NCBI GenBank assembly: GCA_900314085.1
Contig: OMTX01000006.1
Location: forward strand, 1-47,617
DNA from: an uncultured Lachnospiraceae bacterium
GTDB taxonomy: Bacteria; Bacillota; Clostridia; Lachnospirales; Lachnospiraceae
Reading direction: 5' to 3'
Length of the DNA stretch: 47,617 nt
Shown: piece by piece, positions 43,325-47,617 of the stretch
Numbering within the stretch: the stretch's first letter is position 1
How the letters are laid out: each line of letters starts with the position of its first letter
Notes under the pieces: model-generated
The model's database searches: none
The model's input: the letters and a program-made list of their open reading frames with translations, nothing else
Told to the model about the DNA's origin: nothing
Translations under genes and position numbers: made by a program

Positions 43325-45319
43325 TCAGTTGTGTTCTGTAACTATTTCCTGCCCGGCCGCAGCGGCAGCCGCTTCATCCGCCGCTTTTTTCGCAGCTGCA
43401 TCGGCAGCTGCCTGGGCGGCCTGCCCCTCCGCGGAGTCCGCCTCCACCTTCTCTACATTGAGATAGGGGAGAATCTGGGACATGATGTTCCGGCAGATCT
43501 CCTGGGCATAGGTGGAATGGGCCTGATCCGCTACATTCGGCTCATCGACAACGACGTAGCAGACGACTTCCGGATCGGAAACCGGGGCAAAGCCGATGAA
43601 GGAAACGAGATAGCGGTGCTCACTTCGGGGCTGCTTCTCTGCCGTACCGGTCTTTCCGCCAATGTCATAGCCCGCGACGGCAGCCGTTTTCGCCGTACCT
43701 TCCGTCACGACAGACCGGAGCATGTCCCGCATTTCAGCCGATGTCTCAGCTGAAATCGTTTTTTTCACGACGGTAGGCGAAATGTCCTTCACCGTGTTTC
43801 CGGAAGCATCCTGGATGGCAGTGACGACATGAGGCTGATAAAGGGTGCCTCCGTTGATGATAGAGGAAAAACCGGTCGCCAGCTGGACCATTGTGACATT
43901 GAAGTTCTGGCCGAAGGAGTTCGTCGCCAGGTTGATCGTGTGCCCCAGGTCCTCCTCCGAATAGAGGAGAGAGTCCGTCCGGGCCTCTGCCGGCAGGTCA
44001 ATATTCGTCTTCTGCCCGAAGCCGAAGAGATGCTGATAGGTATAGAAATTGTGGGAACCGACCAGGCCGGAAATCTGCATCAGGGCGTCATTGCAGGAGT
44101 GCTGCAGGGCGCCGGCCAGAGTCAGCATACCGTGGTGAGAGGTACAGCGGACATAGTTCGGTCCGATCTGCTCGCCTCCGTCGCAGAAGAAAGTCTCTCC
44201 TCCGGACAGGGCGCCGGAATCGAGTCCGGCGGAAATCGTAAAAGGCTTGAAGGTAGAGCCCGGCTCGTAGGTCTGTGTCACAGGATAGCACTGCCAGAGC
44301 TTGCTCAGATAGTTCAGCTGATCTTCAACGGACATGGCATCAATCTGCTCCGTTGTGAAAAAAGGGCTGAGATCCCGGGGATTGTTCAGGTCAAAGGTCG
44401 GATACGTCGCCATGGCAAGAATTTCGGCGTTCTTCGGGTTCATGACGATGCAGGCGGTATTTTTGCTGCCGAGAGAGCCATCGGAAAGATGGGCATTGTT
44501 CCAGTCCAGGATGCACTGCTCCACAATGGACTGGACATTCGTATCCATGGCGGTGACCAGGGTATTGCCGTTCTTCGGTTCGACAACGGTCTGCTCCACG
44601 GAATTTTCGCTTTCGAGATACCCGTAGGATCTGCCGTTCACCCCGTTCAATGTGGAATTGTACGCGCTTTCGAGGCCAATGACGCCGTTCGTGCCATCCG
44701 TCGCATAGCCGATCATCTGGGCCGCAAGAGAACCGTAGGGATAGGATCTCTTGTATTCCTTCTCAAACCAGATGCCGTTCTTGACGAGCTCTTTTTTCGT
44801 ATCCTTGTCGGAGGACAGGTCCTGATAGGCCTTCATCTCCTCATAGGAGACATCCTTCGCAAGTACCTTGTACTGGCTGTCCGCATCCGTCGTGAGACAG
44901 GCTTTGGCCGCCTCGATGTCGATCTCCGGAAAGCAGGCTGCAACATGGGAGAAAGTTGAATCGACTTTTGCCTGGGCAGCTGCCCTCTTCTCCTCGTTCT
45001 CCGCCGAAGAAACCGTCTCGTTCATGAGCTTCGCATCGAGGATGACATTGTAGACATCGACTGAAGTGGCAAGGACAGTGCCCTTTCGATCCGTGATGTC
45101 TCCCCTCTGGTAAGGGATGACGGAAGAATCGTACTTCTGCTGGGCAAGGACGATCTTTTCGTATTTCGCCCCGGAAGTATATTCGATATACATGAGGCGG
45201 GCAATCAATATACCAAAAAGAACGCAGATGGCCAAAAATACCAGCATCAGCCTCCTCTGCATTCTTTGTAAAATACGGGGGCGGATATTGCCCCCTTCAT
45301 TTTTTCTTCTATGGCTCAC
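43325..45319 (-). CDS. Class B penicillin-binding protein (FtsI/SpoVD-like transpeptidase)
   Basis: 664 residues. A membrane helix (about 23-45) precedes an N-terminal dimerisation domain (YQRGDITDRKGTVLATSVDVYNV). The transpeptidase domain has YEPGSTFKPF (catalytic Ser in SxxK), HSCNDAL (SxN) and DIGGKTGTAEK (KTG). It cross-links septal peptidoglycan with FtsW. No PASTA domains follow; instead the last 45 residues are Ala/Lys/Gln-rich. The GTG at 45319 overlaps the ftsL stop as GTGA. In the dcw cluster FtsI and SpoVD cannot be told apart without more data. Confidence 0.93.
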   Translation of the reverse strand: MSHRRKNEGGNIRPRILQRMQRRLMLVFLAICVLFGILIARLMYIEYTSGAKYEKIVLAQQKYDSSVIPYQRGDITDRKGTVLATSVDVYNVILDAKLMNETVSSAENEEKRAAAQAKVDSTFSHVAACFPEIDIEAAKACLTTDADSQYKVLAKDVSYEEMKAYQDLSSDKDTKKELVKNGIWFEKEYKRSYPYGSLAAQMIGYATDGTNGVIGLESAYNSTLNGVNGRSYGYLESENSVEQTVVEPKNGNTLVTAMDTNVQSIVEQCILDWNNAHLSDGSLGSKNTACIVMNPKNAEILAMATYPTFDLNNPRDLSPFFTTEQIDAMSVEDQLNYLSKLWQCYPVTQTYEPGSTFKPFTISAGLDSGALSGGETFFCDGGEQIGPNYVRCTSHHGMLTLAGALQHSCNDALMQISGLVGSHNFYTYQHLFGFGQKTNIDLPAEARTDSLLYSEEDLGHTINLATNSFGQNFNVTMVQLATGFSSIINGGTLYQPHVVTAIQDASGNTVKDISPTVVKKTISAETSAEMRDMLRSVVTEGTAKTAAVAGYDIGGKTGTAEKQPRSEHRYLVSFIGFAPVSDPEVVCYVVVDEPNVADQAHSTYAQEICRNIMSQILPYLNVEKVEADSAEGQAAQAAADAAAKKAADEAAAAAAGQEIVTEHN

Positions 45320-45780
45320 GGCAGTTCTTCGTATTGATTCATGTAATCTTCGTTCTCCATATTATAGTACACAATCTGGTCGGTGTCAGCATAGACCATG
45401 CCGAGATTGTTCACTGCCGCGTCCTTGATGGCGTTCAGATTCAGGGAGGTGGAGATACGGTTCTTGGCTGCCGCATTGTCCGCCTTCAGTGTGGTTACCT
45501 CCTCCTGCAGGGAGGAAATATTATTCTTCGTTCTCGTGATAGAATTCTGCAGGTGAACATAGCCGGTGAAGAGGCCGGCCAGGGCAATGATGGCAAATGT
45601 GAAGCCGAAAGCCTGCAGGCGCATGGAACGAAGGGCGCGGGCTCTCTTCCGCTCTTCCTGTCTCCGGCGGTACTTCCTCTCCATTCGCTCCTGCTCGCGC
45701 AGGGTTTCCCGGTCGGGAAGGACTTCTTCGTTTTCGAGGGCGGCATTGCCGTCATAAAAAGAATAGGTTCTGAATTCCAT
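45316..45780 (-). CDS. FtsL-like septum protein
   Basis: About 154 residues: a basic cytoplasmic N-terminus (MERKYRRRQEERKRARALRSMRLQ), one membrane helix (about 60-80, FGFTFAIIALAGLFTGYVHL) and an extracytoplasmic coiled coil (QNSITRTKNNISSLQEEVTTLKADNAAAKNRIS). This is the bitopic leucine-zipper plan of FtsL, which links DivIB and the class B PBP. It sits between rsmH and the pbp gene as ftsL usually does. The ATG at 45780 was used; a GTG three codons upstream is possible, and neither has a strong SD. Confidence 0.8.
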   Translation of the reverse strand: MEFRTYSFYDGNAALENEEVLPDRETLREQERMERKYRRRQEERKRARALRSMRLQAFGFTFAIIALAGLFTGYVHLQNSITRTKNNISSLQEEVTTLKADNAAAKNRISTSLNLNAIKDAAVNNLGMVYADTDQIVYYNMENEDYMNQYEELP

Positions 45781-45853
45781 TTCACACACCCGCTTTCGCT
45801 TTTTTCAGGAGTCTGTAAAGTCCCTGCCTCCCTTTCGCCTGAAGGAAAGGCCT

Positions 45854-46828
45854 TTACATTCCCGGACGTTTTGCCGGCAGATCGAGATGGCGCTCGAATA
45901 TGCGAAGCTTCGCGCTCTTCGCCCGGCTGTTTTCCTCCATCTCTTCCTGGCCGGGAAGGATGGGTTTCTTCGTAATACTGCTGCCCTTTGGCCGTTTCCC
46001 GCATACACATACGGGAAAGTCCGGCGGACAGGTACAGGGGTTTTCGTTCTTCCGGAAGGCATTTTTCACGATCCGGTCTTCCAGAGAATGGAAGGTAATG
46101 ATGCAGAGACGGCCGCCCTCTGACAGGAGGTCAATCATCTCATCTATGTGGTCGGCGAGTACCGTGAGCTCCCCGTTCACTTCAATTCGTATGGCCTGAA
46201 AGGTCCGCTTGGAAGGATTGCCTCCGGTCCGTCTCGCCTTTTCGGGAATCGAGTCCCGGATGATGGCATTCAATTCTCCAACGGTGCGGAGCGGCGCCTT
46301 CTCCCTCTCATGTATAATATTTGACGCGATGCGGGAAGCAAATTTTTCTTCACCATAGTCGCGGAGAATGCGTGTCAGGTCGTCGCCCGTGTAGGTGTTT
46401 ACGACATCTGCCGCAGTCAGGGGAGATCTCCTGTCCATCCGCATGTCAAGCGGTGCTTCCTCATCCATATAGGAAAAGCCCCTGCTTGCCGTATCAATCT
46501 GGTGGGAGGAAACGCCGAGATCCAGAAGAATTCCGTCGACGGCTTCAATCCCCAGTCCGTGAATGACAGATGCCATATTCCCGTAGTTTTCCCGGACGAT
46601 TGTAACCCGGTCTTCATACGGAGAAAGGCGTTCCGTCGCTGCGGCGATGGCTTCGTCATCCCGGTCGATTCCGATGAGACGTCCCTCTTTTGAAAGCCGT
46701 TTCACAATTTCCGAGGAATGCCCGGCGCCGCCCAGCGTCCCATCCACATAGATCCCATCCGGTTTGATGGCAAGGCCATCAATGACTTCATTCAGAAGGA
46801 CGGGTATGTGGGAAAAATCCGCGCTCAT
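45854..46828 (-). CDS. rsmH: 16S rRNA (cytosine(1402)-N(4))-methyltransferase
   Basis: 324 residues. [13 protein letters not shown] at the start, SAM-binding [14 protein letters not shown], then [23 protein letters not shown] and [23 protein letters not shown]. It methylates N4 of C1402 in 16S rRNA, in the ribosomal P site. The start overlaps the mraZ stop (ATGA), so it is translationally coupled. A Cys-rich stretch ([20 protein letters not shown]) near residue 285 is usual for RsmH. Confidence 0.97.
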   Translation of the reverse strand: MSADFSHIPVLLNEVIDGLAIKPDGIYVDGTLGGAGHSSEIVKRLSKEGRLIGIDRDDEAIAAATERLSPYEDRVTIVRENYGNMASVIHGLGIEAVDGILLDLGVSSHQIDTASRGFSYMDEEAPLDMRMDRRSPLTAADVVNTYTGDDLTRILRDYGEEKFASRIASNIIHEREKAPLRTVGELNAIIRDSIPEKARRTGGNPSKRTFQAIRIEVNGELTVLADHIDEMIDLLSEGGRLCIITFHSLEDRIVKNAFRKNENPCTCPPDFPVCVCGKRPKGSSITKKPILPGQEEMEENSRAKSAKLRIFERHLDLPAKRPGM

Positions 46829-47250
46829 ATCGTGACTCCCAGGTCTGCCATGTCTTCTGCCATGGCGTCCATGTCACCGTCACCGGTCTCTTCCAGACGG
46901 TCAGCTGACCAGATCTCGACCTTGTTCATAATCCCGATGAGAACGACGTCCTTGTCGATACCGGCGAATTCCCGGAGGTCCTGGGGGACAAGAACCCTTC
47001 CCTGCTTGTCCACTTCCATTTCCCGGGCCGAGCCGATGAAAATCCGCTCGAGCTGACGGGCTTCCTTTTTGGACGGCACATGGAGAAACTGCTCCGCTAT
47101 CCGTTCCCACTCAGCGGCGGGATAGGCGTAGAGGCAGCGGTCGAAGCCCTTTGTGACAACGAAGCGCATTCCAAGACCTTCGCGGAGCTTGGCAGGAATG
47201 ATGAGGCGCCCTTTTTCATCAATACTGTGGCTGTACTGACCCATAAACAT
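46825..47250 (-). CDS. mraZ: Transcriptional regulator MraZ
   Basis: 141 residues with two AbrB-like repeats: [23 protein letters not shown] and the second at [22 protein letters not shown]. MraZ binds its own promoter and represses the dcw cluster in the species studied. The ATG at 47250 follows AGGAGGGAG; a second ATG two codons later is possible. It is the first gene of the cluster. The operator sits about 150 bp upstream. Confidence 0.97.
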   Translation of the reverse strand: MFMGQYSHSIDEKGRLIIPAKLREGLGMRFVVTKGFDRCLYAYPAAEWERIAEQFLHVPSKKEARQLERIFIGSAREMEVDKQGRVLVPQDLREFAGIDKDVVLIGIMNKVEIWSADRLEETGDGDMDAMAEDMADLGVTI

Positions 47251-47351
47251 AGGGCGTCTCCCTCCTTTCTCCCAAAAGTCTTAAAAACAATCTCTTCTCT
47301 GATGTGCAAAGGAAATGCGGATGGCATTGCTGCCGCCGTCCTGCTGTCATT

Positions 47352-47375
47352 TGTTGATAACCTGACTTATCAACA
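47352..47375. promoter_or_regulatory. Palindrome in the mraZ leader
   Basis: TGTTGATAA-CCTGAC-TTATCAACA, a perfect 9-bp inverted repeat in the leader between the MraZ boxes and the mraZ start. It could be a protein site or an RNA hairpin; no factor is recognised. Confidence 0.45.
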
Positions 47376-47391
47376 GAGTTTTCAACAGTAT

Positions 47392-47427
47392 CCACTTTTC
47401 ACCACTTCACACCACTTCGTTCCACTT
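47392..47427 (-). promoter_or_regulatory. MraZ operator: four AAGTGG boxes at 10-bp spacing
   Basis: On the plus strand CCACTT begins at 47392, 47402, 47412 and 47422, exactly 10 bp apart; on the minus strand the box is AAGTGG. MraZ is known to bind short GTG/TGGG-containing direct repeats in its own promoter. The boxes start near the predicted transcription start, so binding should block the promoter. Confidence 0.85.
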
Positions 47428-47435
47428 TTGCCAAT

Positions 47436-47464
47436 AATATACCCCCTTTTTGTCGTCAGCGCAA
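47436..47464 (-). promoter_or_regulatory. Promoter of the dcw cluster
   Basis: On the minus strand TTGCGC (47459-47464), a 17-bp spacer and TATATT (47436-47441). The predicted start of transcription is about 7-10 bp further, at the first MraZ box. The leader is about 180 nt. Confidence 0.65.
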
Positions 47465-47474
47465 GGGGAAAAAG

Positions 47475-47518
47475 CCCGAAAACAAAGGCTCCCCACCGTG
47501 TGGAGGACGGTGGGGAGC
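47475..47518 (-). terminator. Terminator of a gene beyond the window
   Basis: An 11-bp stem GCTCCCCACCG/CGGTGGGGAGC with a 9-nt loop, followed on the minus strand by CTTTGTTTTC. It ends the transcript of an unseen minus-strand gene. The bases 47519-47617 hold no gene that could be supported; short frames are open to the window edge. Confidence 0.8.
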
Positions 47519-47617
47519 TTTCTGAAACTAAATATTGAATTTATCAATCGGCAGGCAACTACATCTTGTGTTTTGCCAGTGAACAGGAAAGTTTCTGTAC
47601 ATTTTGCACAAATTTTT

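Noticed and set aside
47528..47617. C-terminal end of a coding sequence entering from the right edge (minus strand)
   Set aside because: More than one frame is open over this short stretch and none shows a recognisable protein; only the terminator after it is supported.

Overview
The window reads as a chromosomal segment of an anaerobic Bacillota, most likely a Lachnospiraceae (Clostridia) with a fairly GC-rich genome. The basis is a Gram-positive dcw cluster (mraZ to ftsZ), a single-chain pyruvate:ferredoxin oxidoreductase, a DRTGG/CBS family II pyrophosphatase, the ACT/DUF711 pair, a large FtsA-like protein and strong AGGAGG-type ribosome binding sites. No rRNA, tRNA, CRISPR array, prophage or transposase gene was recognised. 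All 41 supported genes lie on the minus strand, so transcription runs from high to low coordinates.

Region by region, in coordinate order. 1-2092: a pair of ABC exporter half-transporters, the first cut by the window edge. 2171-3859: an AgrC/LytTR-type two-component system with its terminator. 3860-5940: a YitT membrane protein and a P-loop ATPase. Both the response regulator and the ATPase lie behind promoters built of a 10-bp-periodic TA-rich repeat. 5963-7192: an ECF sigma factor and a membrane protein, probably its anti-sigma factor. 7268-7956: a higBA toxin-antitoxin module with a textbook promoter/operator. 7969-11813: five small membrane or zinc-ribbon proteins of unknown function, the last behind a structured leader that ends in a terminator. 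12051-15813: leuD, leuC, ilvC and ilvN (branched-chain amino acids). 15831-18871: a Sfp-type phosphopantetheinyl transferase, the CBS-pyrophosphatase and a coiled-coil membrane protein. 18946-22730: nifJ with promoter and terminator. 22548-23690: 1.1 kb without a gene, mostly a giant imperfect palindrome. 23691-31189: an ABC-F ATPase, the DUF711/ACT pair, a WalJ-like MBL protein, the FtsA-like protein and coaE. 31266-37502: polA, an M24 aminopeptidase and an MBL/beta-CASP RNase. 37523-47250: the cell-division cluster ftsZ-divIB-ftsW-murD-mraY-pbp-ftsL-rsmH-mraZ (read mraZ first), under a promoter carrying four MraZ boxes.

The coding content is largely core metabolism and division. The less ordinary signals are non-coding: (i) an inverted duplication of about 830 bp centred at 23224; (ii) a 16-bp motif, RWGAMTAATRTAAAGC, found six times exactly plus close variants, in genes and between them; (iii) two intergenic elements of 170-172 bp bounded by inverted repeats, each ending within 0-2 bp of an upstream gene's stop codon; (iv) the 10-bp-phased repeats shared by two promoters; (v) a probably leaderless higB mRNA. 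All motif and promoter calls were made by eye and none was tested by a search.
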